Below are positions 12,546 to 25,749 of a DNA stretch of 64,000 nt, in pieces. Positions within the stretch are counted from its first letter, which is position 1. Every line of letters starts with the position of its first letter. Where the stretch lies: NCBI GenBank assembly GCA_037043235.1, contig JAWRVZ010000038.1:4791727-4855726 (forward strand), read 5' to 3'. The DNA is from Rhodeus uyekii. Lineage: Eukaryota; Chordata; Actinopteri; Cypriniformes; Acheilognathidae. Position numbers and translations under genes: made by a program. The notes under the pieces were generated by a model, which was not told where the DNA came from, made no database searches, and was given only the letters and a program-made list of their open reading frames with translations.

Positions 12546-15500
12546 TTTGTGCTCAGTGTTTTTATCCAACATGTACTTTTGCTAGTTAATCACTAGGTGG
12601 CAGTAGCACATCTATTCAACTTAACGTGAACTGGGAAGTGGTGGTCGTCAACATCTCAACTTTAATATAGATTTTGTATAATAGGCAAGTAAATGTATAT
12701 ATAAAATATAAACAAAATATTTAAATATAAATTATTTAAATTATATTTAATATATTTAAATTAAATGTAAAATTTATTAACAAAACTTGAGTAGGCTGCA
12801 TTATAAAAATCTACTAAAATATCTTAACATTGCTTGTACTTTGTTCACTAGCAGATGGTTGTCTTCCTCAATGGTTATGGTGGTCTGTGTTTATGTGAGG
12901 TGTTAAATGACATGACGCACCCTTCTTTTCCCCTCAACAATAGAGGGTTCATTGCCACCTGCTCGCCCTCTTCATATCCGTCCTGCCCACTGAGCCCCAT
13001 CCTGTTTTCAGAGGACCACGACTTTCCAATGTCTTGCCCAGGCGTCACACACACACACATACTCATGATCAGCTTCTCTCTTTTTTTAAGCATGTCAGAT
13101 GCTCTGAATGTAATGATAATAATAATATTGTAAATTCTCATAAATGTAGCATACTATGGATTTTCATGCTGAAAACCTTCAGTACAGTGTTTTTTTACTT
13201 GATCATTTTAGGGTCTCCATTGATCTATGGTAATGCAGCTCAGAGGATGTCGGTTTCCTCTCTTATCCTTCCGGTAATGCTCTGTTCCAGGTTTCCAGAG
13301 CTACACTTGTAATTATAATGCTGAAGGGATGACATTGGAGCTGAGCTGTCTTTTGTCAGAAAGCAATCTGGAATATCACTCTGATCATGTACTGCCAGTC
13401 TGCCAAACAACAACAGCTGCTGCTTTTTGCTGTAATAGCTTTCATAGACAGCAGAATTATTTAATCATTTAGCGGTATACAGCTGTAGGATGCTGACGTT
13501 TTTATGAAGTAGTTTTGAAACTGCATTTTATAAGCAATATTTACAGTCAAACATGGTTACTATGAGAAAGAGCAGCTGACAGGAAGCCGCAGAGACATGT
13601 ATGACTGCACATAGCCTACAGGAGACAGAGCTGTCATTCACACACACACATTTGTGACCAAGTCATACTCTGCTCACCCTCATTGAATTTAATCTAATTT
13701 CACTTCACAGAGATGGCTAATGAAAGGGAGTAGGAAGTGGAAGGGAAGTTCAAAAAGTCAAATCAGCTCTGAATTAGCCTACTAAAGGCGGAATGAAACA
13801 GTTGTAATAGTCTTTTCTCTATTTTTGTGACGTATGCCAAAATCAAGCGGATTCTAGGACAATAAAAAATCCAGGGCAAGACTTGATTTTGTACATCTGG
13901 AATTCAATGGTTGTGGTTTGTGATCTCATGTGAGTGACAAAATGTCCCGCCCAGGCACCAGTAAACACGTTATCGCAGAACAGAAGAGGTGCAGACAAAA
14001 GCTTTAGATATACAAAAACTACTCATGAATGGGAGAAAGTGCAATGCGCAACATTTAGGTTCTGGAAGTATACAACTCCATTCGTTTTCTCCATAGGGAA
14101 GCTGATTTTGAATCATAACTTATAAAGCTTTAAAGACGGACCTATTTTGATATAGTATATGCTTTTGGAATATGCTACCATGGGATATGCTTCTGTTGAA
14201 TCGTCAGTCTGCATTATTTTAACAGCAGAATCCCAGGTGAAAAACTACATTACCCATGATGCTTTATAGAAAATTACACACACTGGTCTAGCCTTAAAAA
14301 ATAAGCTAGTGAAATTGCTTGCCTTAAAGAGACTTTGATGTCTCTGCTAAAGGGAGTGGAAGTTTTTAAGTTTTATAATAATGATGATGCATATAAATAA
14401 ATCATATATTACAAAAAGTGTATTAATTCCCTAAAAAAATAACTGATTTGAATTGTCTATTTTGATTTCATGGAGACTTTAAGCCTCTAACGTTTTCAGT
14501 ATATTCTAGTAAAATTATAATATGTTAATATGAGATGTTCTTCAGACAGGTCAGATCAGAGAACGAAACTTCACTTCATTTTTGTGGTTGACAAACATCT
14601 TTAACTGTTACATTGTGTATTGCCTGTCGTTTGTGAACACAACGTTTTTACAACTCCATGAAGTTAAGCTTTTACAAACGCGTCCAAGAACAAGCAGCGT
14701 TTTGCTCATAATATGTTTGTCTTCGCTAAAATATTAATTTTTACTATATTTGTAGTCACATAGTTCTAATTTGAATTTGTTATTATTTGTCTCACTTATA
14801 TTTTTTCATTTTTTTTCATATTATTCATTTTTATGACAGTGGCACTGCTAACATTTTAATTGTGATAACAATAGCTATATTAGCTGTTCACTCTTATTGT
14901 GACAGTAATTGTTACTCTTTGTATCCACACAGAGCATATAGACTTATTTTCGTTTCATTTTCAGTGACTCATCCTGTACATTTGCACCTGGGGAAAACAA
15001 TCCTCTACTGTTGTTTTCATGGATGGTCAAGGTGAGATGTGAACATAAACAATGAGTGAAAAAGGCTGACTTGGGAACAGGTTTGGCTGGATAGTGAATC
15101 TGAAGGACCGCTCATGGCAGGCCTGTTACACTCATCTAGCTGGACATGAAATAAAGCTAGGCTGGCCCAAGGCCAGTGTATGGTTCCCCTCCTCCAGGCC
15201 AGATGGACCCTTTTCTCCTGTTAACCTCTTCAGAACTCATGCCTTTAGCTGGACATATCACACAAGAGCAAAGCAACACTGCTGAGGCATCCAGACAAAG
15301 GCTCTCTTTGTACATTGTAGTCAATGTAGACGGAGCTAAGCAGACTTGTGTTTGATACATAAAGTGAACTTAGATAAACATCCAACTGAAATGTTTCTTT
15401 AAAAAAACGTTCCATCAATAATATATAATGTTAACATTTTGAGAACAATATGAAAGACCATCTAAGTTTGAACAAACATTCTTTTAATTCACTCTTTTAC

Positions 15501-18500
15501 TGGAAGAACATTTGGTCATAGCTTTGAAAGAACCTTGCTAGAACATTACCCAAAGTCCATATTACATTCTCTGTTATACCCGTGAAGTATAATAAATATA
15601 GCACACATTTGCTTATTTCTTTGTTCGTACTTTCTTTGTACTTTACTTAAACATCTTTCATTTTACACATGGCTCTTTTGTCTGGATTATGCTCCGTAAC
15701 ATTGCTCTCATGGTATGTTTTTACTAACAGACACCATAGAGAACTCGTATGGAGTTTTGAGGGAACTAAATGGTCTGTGCAAAAGGGAATGTGACGTGCC
15801 ATAGGTTCAAGGTGTTTCCCCCCTAATACAGCAAGTTGGTTTTCATACTCCCAAAAGTTCCTTCTTTTTCTTTTTTTTAATCTACCACTTACTTTGATAG
15901 TGCAGCTTATTTCAAAGAACGGAATGAACCTGTGAAACAGGTCACCAACCAATTATAACCTCCTCCACTCTGCATGTATGGAATAAGAATAATATCCTGT
16001 CTGGAAATAATTTGGATCTAGTAAAGCAGCATAACATATCCGGCAATGAGATCAGCACCAAAGATGCCCCGTTACTCCTTTGCTGTCTGGATGAGGTCAC
16101 CTATAGGTCATGACCCTTTTTTCCTGCAGCTGGAGACTGACAGACTGCTGACTTGAGCATATTATTGGGATCATTCTGCTGTATACTACTGTAGGGGTTT
16201 CTAGCTTCCAGAAGAAACTGTGTAATCACAATACTGACAGGGTCGCACATCATTGTTTGATCATGATGATTGCAGATTTTCAGTTTACTTTTGCTGTGAT
16301 ATCTCTCCAGTGTGACAGGAATTTGTGGTTTTATGAGGCCTGTAAAGATTACAGAACTTTTCATGACTGTCAGTGTGCTGCACCCAGAGATTCCATGATT
16401 CCAGGGAATTCTATTTCCTAGTTAAAAGACAGATGTTTGGGTTTCTGATTTCTTTGAGGAATGTCCTGGATCTTAACAAGCCAAAGACATTCTGGAACTC
16501 ATCAGTTTGGACATTTATTGAGAAAAAAAAACACTGGTCCAGCTAAACAGATTAGCCTAAATGAGACAAAGTCATCTTATGTAGTACATTATTTATGTAC
16601 TGAAAGATCTGTATTTATAATGCATTTCAACATAATTTTTCAAAGATGTCATAGTATAAGATTACACCAACTTCTATAAATGCAAATTATAACATAAATC
16701 AAACTTAAGGATTAATCAATATACCCGACTAAAAGGGAATGTTCTCAAAACTTTGGCTAATGTTCTAGCAATGTTAATAGAACGTTTGTCCAACTTTTTT
16801 TTTTAAATGTCACTATTTGATTCAGAATTATAAAATAGAATTTTCCTTAATGTTCGTATAATCAAAAAGGATTTTTAAACTGAACGTTTAACGTTCAGAA
16901 AGCATTCAGATTTTTTTCATAACTTAAATGGAAATGGAACCAGAAATTAAATGGAACTTACCGGTAATGGAAATGTTATCAAAACATTTTTAAAAGCATT
17001 TTTTGGTATATAGCAAGTAGCCTTAATGATAGGATTTTATAGTATCATATAAATTCATTAAAGATATTTTAAGCTAAACCCATGTTTATACACCTTGACA
17101 ATAGTAAATCTATGTTATTGTGTTGATCTAATGAGACTGTGCTCATGATATGCAGTATCTGGCTGGTCAGTGAGGGCATGAAGTGCACTAAGCTTGAGAA
17201 ACAGGAAGGGAAAGGACTGAAGTGAAGCTGTTTAAACAGCTGTACTGAATCAGCAAGTCCAACACCACAGCCCGCACACCTAGCTGAGAGATATACAGTT
17301 TAAAAGAACCTCTTCGACCCACATTTTTCTGTCCAAGCTTGTGTTTTTGTCCACATTGTCTCTCAATAACCTTGCATTCTCATAAAAGATAGTTGTAAGT
17401 AATAGTAAGATATTTGTCTTTCAAATATCTTACCACTTATTTTCATATATTCGTCCAAGTCCCTGTTTATAGGTTATTTTTGTTGACTATACAAATAGAT
17501 TGTATTATCTATATCACACAGTAATTTTTGCAGAGTCCTTTTATAGTAACAAAGTCATTCTTTACAGTGCAGCTGATTGTTCCAGTGATAATCTGAACTG
17601 GGTGGCAGCTGTGCAGTGCCGCTCAATTAGTTCAGGCAAAAGATTGCACATCCAGTAAATAATATCCTGAACACTTGTGCAGTGAGGCACAGGAGTGTGA
17701 GGTTTACTGCCCTGTGCAGGAGAGTTACCGTAGAGAGTAACAGAATATATTACAGAAAATATTAAATCATCGAGGTGTTGGTTTAGCATTAATGGAAAGG
17801 TTTATTCATTAATGGAAAGGTTTATTTCATCAAAGGTTTATTCTTAACAGTATGATGAAAGGATCATTTTTATGATAAGAAGATGTTTTTGCATTATATT
17901 TTTATGAGTTGTGTAGAGCTATGAATATCTCTACGACTTTTTCAATCTATTTTGATCAAATCAATAGCGACAGATATGCAACACTCTATGACTGCTATTT
18001 GTTGGGTTTTTCCAAGTGACTCACATTTTATTACTAAAGATTTTTAAAGGCTATTACTTTTAACCCATCTGGCATGACATCACTCCAAATCACTCCTCAA
18101 AAATGCATGAAAGGCGACTCAGTCTTGGCCTTTCTTTCATCTACTCTCTGTCAAGAATCTGATGTTCGACTTGATGAGGCTGAACCTCCTATGACAGTTG
18201 GGAGAAAAACACAGTCCCAGAAGACTCAGGCTGTCACTCTATCTTTATGTAATGTGGAGATGAATGTGTCAGGACAAGTCTTCACCTAAAATGTACTTGG
18301 ACAGCGGCGAGCAGGCTCTGCACTGAAAGAAAACACACACATGCCATTTCAGGAATTTGTGCTTTAAACGGTATAAATTTATATAGTATATTAGTATACA
18401 GTATATTGGAACTTTTTATGTTTGAGTGGATTTTTATGAAAATGATTTTTCTATTTTCTATATTTTTTTGTACTTTTCAAATAACGTTCATGTATAAATT

Positions 18501-19474
18501 TTATTATTTTACCCCTGACCCAGACCTAGACTTTTAGTAATAAAATTAATTTATTAATTATGTGATAACATTTTTTATTTTGTCTATGCAAAAGTGTGAA
18601 AAATAAGCTCTCAGGATGCATAGAATGGTAATTATGAAATTAGGAGGAAAAGGAGTAAACCATTTTATTCAAAAAATCTTCAACTGTCATTTGTTTAGCA
18701 AAGAGCCACTGGAACTGTCCTCTGCATATCTGTATCTGTACAGTTGACAGCTGACTGTACTTCAGAATGTATTTGGACATGACACATGGGAATTTAACTT
18801 CACATAACACTACCTTAACCTCCTTATTTCATCTGGCTTACATAACTGTATGTCAGTGGCCGCATCTCAAGAGTTGGCTAAATCCCTGTGGTCAGACTGA
18901 GGGGGAGAGACAGAAAGAGATGACGAGAGCATTCAAAAACGAGGTAGGGTTAAAGTTTACAATATGGAGTGTAGCTCACCAAAAGCTAATGTCTTGATGT
19001 ATGCCCTACGGCGCTCAGACGCAGGGTGGTACCTGTCTCCTCCAAGCACTGCACATGTTGCGTCTTAATAAATCGTGAAAATGGACTACCTCGACACGTG
19101 CAATAGATGCACCGCTCAAATTTATGATAGAGTATCAGTATAAGCTTACCAACACACTTTACCTGTCTCTAGCTAGCTCTATACCTGGTTGTATCCACAG
19201 CACGTGGATGTCAATTAATAATGTCAGTTAACATTTTCATTCCTTGCTCCCCACCCTCAGTGCTTGACCTTTCAGGAAGCCCTTTACTTTGCTACCTTTT
19301 TACTAGCTCCTGCCAGGAATGATATCAGAACTGGAGGGTTAGAGACAAAAATGCAATACAAAGGAGTAACAAAAGACAGGATGAAGAGAGAAGCTGATAA
19401 CCAGGAGGTCTACAAAGAGGTAAAGGTGACAATATGCACACACACACACAGACACACATGCGATTTATAAGCTG
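12546..19474. other. Intergenic region between cd82 and tspan18, no gene seen
   Basis: AT-rich, with only short scattered open frames and none that resembles a known protein. Stretches near 15390-15560 and 16720-17000 both carry repeated AACGTTC/GAACGTT-type motifs and may be pieces of one dispersed repeat. About 13985-14330 reads like an old repeat but could not be classified. A short CA run is at 13050-13063. Confidence 0.5.
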
Positions 19475-20025
<551 letters not shown>

Positions 20026-21662
20026 TCTTTGCTTCAATCTTTGGATGGAAATATTCAGACAACTTCTAAAATCCTTCTGAAATTCCAAAAAACAAACATC
20101 ACTCCGAAAACCATGAGTAATTGATCCACAAAACTTTCCAGGGTTTATTTTTGGCAAAGAAAATTCTCATCATGGAGTAAAGCGGCTTAATTTTGCATGT
20201 TGCTAATCTGTATTAAGGTCTATCACAGATTATTGGAATTGTGAAAGATAATTTCTGACTCACTGAACCTGATGAATGCAGACTTACCTCATTTTTGCAA
20301 ACCTCATATAAAAATGCCCTTTATGAGTTAAAACCCCAGCACAAGCAATCACATCTAAAGCTATCTTAAGCACTGAAGTTTGAGCCACATGGTTGTAACT
20401 TGTGCTGTGCCCTTCAGCCATATTAATTATTCTCAAATCAGCATTTGTAATTTCATATCCACATGGCGGACAGCATTATTAACATAAATTTCATTAACTA
20501 AACTTTATGTTGTTGAGGTGTTTGCAGAAGATTCACCACACCTTGTCTTATGATGACATCAGGAGCTGCAAATAACTTCTCTCACTGTGATCTGTCATTC
20601 TCCCCACAGGCGACAGGGAGAATTGTACATTATTTAATAGTGACCTCTGGCTGTAGTCACAGCAACTCTGGAATTCATGTTTTTTTTTCTTTTTTCTTTT
20701 CCACTGAGTAAATAGCTGATGAGGTTCTCCGGGATATCCGCATGTATGCATTGTGTGATGGATTTATTAGTCATCTCTTTTAGAATTAATGAGCTAGTGT
20801 ATGATTAAATACAATGATGGATATCTTCAACAGCTTTTTGTTGTTTAGAAATGTCAAGATTTAGAAAATGTCATCTGTAGATGTTCCATCCAAAATTCTG
20901 AGGCCACATTGGAAAACTGAGATTTAAAAATAGTCATTTTAACCTGTAAAAAACTCTTGAAAAAATTTAAGAAACAATATGATGTGAAATGAATGAGAAC
21001 TATTTACGAGTCAGCATTATTTCTTCTAATAATCACTAATAAGTGACTAATATATTAGCAAATTTGTAACATGGACTATGCTTTCGTTGAAGCTAAAGAT
21101 GCTCTCGGATCATATTCAAATCATGCTGGAGAACATCAGATTTATAAAGTTCATGTAAGTGTGAGAGCAAGAAACATCACCATGCCATTAATGGTCTCTG
21201 ACTATTTGGACCGCACTGTTTGTTTTGTAGTTGAGGTGTTGTTGGCTGGTTTGAGCTCTGTCCCACCTGTGGTGAGAACGTCCTGTTTCACAACGAGTGA
21301 AGATCTGACCGCTCCCTGAGCCTATCCTGACTCCCTGTGGTTTATTGTGCTTGACCGGATGATTACACCGTAGTAGCTGGATCTTACCGATTTCTTTACC
21401 GATCTAGGTGGTTTTCATGCATTGTGCAGTCTAAAATGTGAAGCCTAGTCTTGTAGAAACTAATAGTCTGAGTCTTATTCTCATAACAACTAGCAACATG
21501 TTATGGATGAGTCACTGCACAGAACTAGACTGCTCAGCATCGGAAGCATAAGTCATGATTTGTTAAATGACTCACTGAGGCCCTGGGGGGACAAGACACT
21601 CTTTTTTCACAAGTCCAAAACTACTGCCACAGTTTGTGATTTTTTTTGGACTATGTAACTTT
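20026..21662. other. Intergenic, nothing recognised
   Basis: AT-rich noncoding DNA between the CA/CAGCA satellite and the solo LTR. Short open frames (for example 21071-21319) have no family features. Confidence 0.45.
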
Positions 21663-22002
21663 TGTTACATGTCAGTCATGTCTCTCGTGTACTTTCTGTT
21701 TCCTTCCGTGTTCTCCCATGTGTTTTCCATTCACCTGTTACGTCAATCACTCTGCTTGTTAGTCTCATCACCTGTTCCCCATTATCCTTTTTATATAAAC
21801 CCTCCTGTGTTCCTTTGTCTTTGTCAGTTGTTAGGTATGTTTCCTTGTATGTGGTTGTGCGTCATGTTCTCTGAGTCTTCCATAGTTTCTCCAGGTTTTT
21901 GCACAAGTGTGCCATTTTGGTTTAGGTTTAAAGTCTTTTATATTGTTCGAAATAAAGCGAAGTTTCAATTCAAATATCCTCCTGTATCACACAACAGTAA
22001 CA
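21663..22002 (+). mobile_element. Solo LTR, family B
   Basis: A 340-bp sequence starting TGTTACAT and ending AGTAACA, flanked by a perfect 5-bp direct repeat 'acttt' (21658-21662 and 22003-22007). It has an LTR-like layout: a TATA-like 'tttttatataaaccc' near 21790 and AATAAA (gaaataaagcg) near 21950. It shares 'ttgcacaagtgtgcc' and 'taggtttaaagtc'-like blocks with the minus-strand solo LTR at 42816-43162. No internal region remains, so it arose by LTR-LTR recombination. Confidence 0.85.
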
Positions 22003-22683
22003 ACTTTATTTCTGAATGGTTTTACTATATAGCGCCTTGCTAATGTAAGACAATGTAAGTTGTCAATGTGAGCAGGCCATCTTGGTCGACAGAATCTTAT
22101 TATGCTGGCCTTCAAGTCAATCCAATCAGTATGAACATTATGATCAAAGATGGGTCACATCACTCGGATCTTCCTGTTATGAATAACCTCCCATTTCCTT
22201 CCGTGTGACTGTTGGAACAGGACATGAGGGGTTATTGACAGAATAGGAGGAAATGCAGAATGAGTGAACTTGAGATAGTGTGAGAATAAAAGGAAGACAT
22301 TTGGAAAACTATTTCAATGCCTCTTCTGGGATTTGGGGATTTGGGAGAGGCACTATTTGACCCACATTTCCCATATTATCATTTTATCAAAGCCAAATTC
22401 CCATAACCTGAAAACTACAGACAGAAAGGTAATAAAAGTTTAAAAATACATATTTTCATTGAAAAACAAAATCACAAGGCACACCACCCACTCGAAAATG
22501 TAAAAAAAACAAAAAAAACAACAACTCTGTAGCCTATATTAACAATATACAGTCATTCTTATCAAAGTGTCTTGAATGGGAATCAAATAAACATTATGAT
22601 TAATCAGTTTTCAAAAAATGTTTTTTAGACCAATTAGGTGAAATCATAAGGGATTCATAAGGGAAATCATAAGAAGAAGAAGA
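22003..22683. other. Intergenic, nothing recognised
   Basis: AT-rich sequence with an A-rich patch near 22500-22530. No gene or clear repeat seen. Confidence 0.4.
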
Positions 22684-23243
22684 AATGTTACATTTATATA
22701 GCGCTTTTCCAGAGCTCAAAGCGCTTTACATAGTGGGGGGGAATCTCCTCAACCACCACCAATGTGCAGCATCCACCTGGATGATGCGACGGCAGCCATA
22801 TTGCACCAGAACGCTCACCACACACCAGCTTATTGGTGGAGAGGAGACAGAGTGATGAAGCCAATTAGAAGATGGGTGGGGGGATTAGGAGACCATGATG
22901 GACCAAGGCCAATGGGCAAATTTGGCCAGGATGCCGGGGTTACACCCCTACTCTTGCGAAGGACATCCTGGGATTTTTAATGACCACACAGAGTCAGGAC
23001 CTCGGTTTAACGTCTCATCCGAAAGACGGTGCTTGTTGCAGTACAGTGTCCCCGTCCCTATACTGGGGCAGTAGGACACACACAGACTGCAGGGTGAGCA
23101 CCCCCTGCTGGCCTCCTAACACCACTTCCAGCAGCAACCTAGTTTTTTCCAGGAGGTCTCCCATCCAGGTACTAACCAGGCTCAACCCTGCTTATTTTCA
23201 GTGGGCAACCAGTCTTAGGCTACAGGGTGATATGGCTGCTGAC
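22684..23243 (-). mobile_element. 5S rRNA-derived SINE (SINE3-like)
   Basis: Read on the minus strand from 23243, the head begins GTCAGCAGCCATATCACCCT, like 5S rRNA. At 23195-23160 it carries AAGCAGGGTTGAGCCTGG followed by TTAGTACCTGGATGGGAGAC, the 5S internal promoter (A box, intermediate element and C box) with few changes. The body continues to a tail ending 'gcgctatataaatgtaacat' at the low-coordinate end. At about 560 bp it is near full length. Changes within the promoter make current Pol III activity uncertain. Confidence 0.85.
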
Positions 23244-23602
23244 ATAAGTAACGGTTTATCGTCAAATGCAATTACCTTCTCATCCAGAAAGATAACATCC
23301 AACTATACAAGCAAGAAATCCTTGTGATAGACATGCACTGTTCTGTGATTAAGGGTGAAAGAAAGTGAAAATATGAATTTGAAGAAAAAAGACAGTCTAT
23401 ATTATACCATTGGATTCACATTCCTTAAGAGAACATTTACTACTTCATGCAATGCTGTAGTGATCAGCTTTGGTATGGCTACATTTTCAGTCCATAAAGT
23501 GAGTGAAATAGCAAAAGTTAGCTTTTACTTTTGCTGTGAGTGAATGAAAAACATACAGACTTGTGTTCCGTGATTTTATAAAACTTAAAAAAAAAGTTTT
23601 CC

Positions 23603-23755
23603 TCTAGCTCAAACAGTAGAATTTGGTAATAGAGGTGCCAAGGTCATTAGTTCAAATCCCAGGCGATGCAGCTGAAAAATTGTGTACCTTGAATGCTGAA
23701 TCCCTTGAGTTGCTTTGGATAAAATGTGTCTGACAAAAGGATAAATGTAAAGACA
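23603..23755 (+). mobile_element. tRNA-derived SINE, + strand
   Basis: A-box-like 'tagctcaaacagtagaattt' at 23605, B-box-like 'agttcaaatccc' at 23649-23660, and a tail 'gttgctttggataaaatgtg' plus 'tctgacaaaaggataaatg' that matches the LINE-type tail at 7195 and the other SINEs. Somewhat decayed. Confidence 0.65.
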
Positions 23756-24535
23756 TGCCCACTGACACAGATAAACCTTGATTTATAGATTCTAGATTAT
23801 ATCATAATATACAATATTCTACAAAATAGTCTTTGATTTACCATGGTAGTAATACCTGAAAAACCGAAAACAGTTTGAAAAGGCCACCATGGAACTTTCT
23901 ACAAAATCAATAAAAAATTATCCTGCAGAATATCAACATTTTCGGTATGTGATAAAAGTGCATTACAGTTATGGAATTAATAAAGTACTTAGTTAAGTAC
24001 TGCGACCATTTGACTATAATTTTAGGAATCATCAAATGCCCTTGAGCTTTTGGCTAAACACAGATTCCCTCCAAAAATGTGTGCACCATCACTGACTGAA
24101 TATAAGGCTGAAATTGTCTGTGACAGGAAAGAATAAAGTTAAGAGTGCAACAAAGCCCTGTACCTTTAGTCTCTGTCTATAAATATAAGCCTCAGGGCTC
24201 AAGCAGAGCGTGTAATGATCTAGGTTGGGTCACCTTGCCTTGAAGCATTATTTATGCAGTTCTCTCAGGACCTCACAGAGCCCAGATGAGTCAATTACAG
24301 TTCGTACAGGTAGCACTGAGCACTTACTTGAACGTCACAGTCAATACAGAGTCTGACTGGTCAAGATTGATTCCACAGACTTATGTTCATGTTTATTCTC
24401 ACACATTTTTTGTCTTTACATCTCAGGGTTGGAAATTGGAAGGTTGCTGGTTTGAGTCCAGAAGGAGAAATGTATGATGAGGCATCACCCATCTTAACCC
24501 CTGGCTTTGTAAATGCTTAATTCGTGTTCTGTTAG

Positions 24536-24697
24536 TTTACATTCATGCATTTGGCAGATGCTTTTATCCAAAGTAACTTCCATTGCACTCAAGGAACACA
24601 TTGACATTCTAATCAGTTTTTGCTTTCCTTGGGAATCAAACCCATGACCTTGACGTTGCAAGCGCCAATTTCAACTATTTGAGCTACAGGAAAGAAT
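24536..24697 (-). mobile_element. tRNA-derived SINE, - strand
   Basis: On the + strand the tail comes first ('catttggcagatgcttttat' at 24547, then 'ccaaagtaactt') and the tRNA-like head last. The complement of 24640-24665 gives a B box (gggtttgattcccaag), and 'gagctacagg' near 24680 is the complement of the A box. It is nearly collinear with the copy at 62346-62504. Confidence 0.75.
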
Positions 24698-24787
24698 AGC
24701 AATTCTAGGGGTGTGAATTTTTTATTAGATTACAATATGGATTATATTGAAATATGTTGCATCATATATGACACATATATTACATAT

Positions 24788-24872
24788 CATATGGCAACAC
24801 AAAGGCCATGAGTTCAGTTCTCAGGGAATGCTTGAAATTAAGTTGCTTTTAATAAAAACTATGAATGCATGA
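24788..24872 (+). mobile_element. Partial tRNA-derived SINE
   Basis: 'aaaggccatgagttcagttc' plus 'tcagggaatg' is a B-box region, followed by a shortened tail 'aagttgcttttaataaaaac'. The 5' head is missing or unrecognisable. Another B-box-like string, 'ggtttgagtcc', occurs at about 24450 without a recognisable tail. Confidence 0.45.
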
Positions 24873-25045
24873 AAACAGTTTAAACATTGTACTTTGAATA
24901 AGAATAAATTTTGTGTTGGGTTTTAAATTTGTGGTAATGATAATCAGTAATCACAATGCAGATTTATTTTTTGGATTTAAAATGTTCAAACTTTTTTCAG
25001 AAACACATTCGATGAACTGATGCTAAGGTAGTAGGCTACATGTGT

Positions 25046-25048
<3 letters not shown>

Positions 25049-25088
<40 letters not shown>
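25049..25088. repeat. (TA)n microsatellite
   Basis: About 20 TA dinucleotides followed by a T-rich stretch. Confidence 0.9.
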
Positions 25089-25093
<5 letters not shown>

Positions 25094-25559
25094 TTTATTT
25101 GGGGACTATATCCTGAGCTGAGAACCTATCAGAAACGTTTAATTGCTGTGGATGATGTATAGGATGTTCATTCTTTATTAACTAGAGACAGGTTTCTGGA
25201 CTCTGTGAATTGATGTGCAAAAGCTCACTTACGTCCATGTAATGTGTCTGTCTGTCTACAGGTAATCTTTACTCTGAGAAAAAGACTACACATAGTATGC
25301 TGAATTTTTCACTAGCCATGTGCAATAATGCCTTCGACAAAGCTTCCGGAAAAAAAGACACCTGCTAAGATTAAATCACTGCCAGTGGTTTCCAGCTGTG
25401 TCAAGTTTTATGTGTAACATGATATTGTAGGTATAGCGTATATGTTACAGCCCCGTGAGTTTGTGTGGCTTACAGGACAATTCGTCATCATTATGTGGAA
25501 TATGAAGAATTAATGACAGGAGGCGTGAAGGTCTAGTAGCCGCCCCTGACCAACGTGTG

Positions 25560-25749
25560 GCTGAGCAGAATCACACAGCGAACAGAAGCGAAGTGTTGAG
25601 TGGATTCAGTGCTGTCGAATGGAATGAACAAACGGGGCAAAAGATTCACACAGAAATTGAATGAATCCTAAGGACGTTTTCATCCTCTTGGATAGCAGAG
25701 TTTGCTTTAAGTTCGGCTCCACTTAAGCGCGAGGATCCCACAGATCACG
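25560..25749 (+). other. tspan18: Probable noncoding first exon of tspan18
   Basis: A locally less AT-rich stretch with several CpGs that ends in a strong donor, cacagatcacg|gtatgtg (GT at 25750-25751). No ORF continues across it. The first coding exon of tspan18 begins with an acceptor at 52908 and has 33 nt of 5' UTR before its ATG, so an upstream noncoding exon is required; this is the best candidate in the window. The start is a guess and the link is inferred. Confidence 0.4.

Noticed and set aside
12855..13312. Overlapping frames of about 90 codons
   Set aside because: Low-complexity stretches with a CA run, no initiation context, no splice partners and no known motif.
21636..22043. 135-codon frame, hydrophobic
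   Set aside because: It lies across a solo LTR with clear boundaries and target duplications and crosses both edges.
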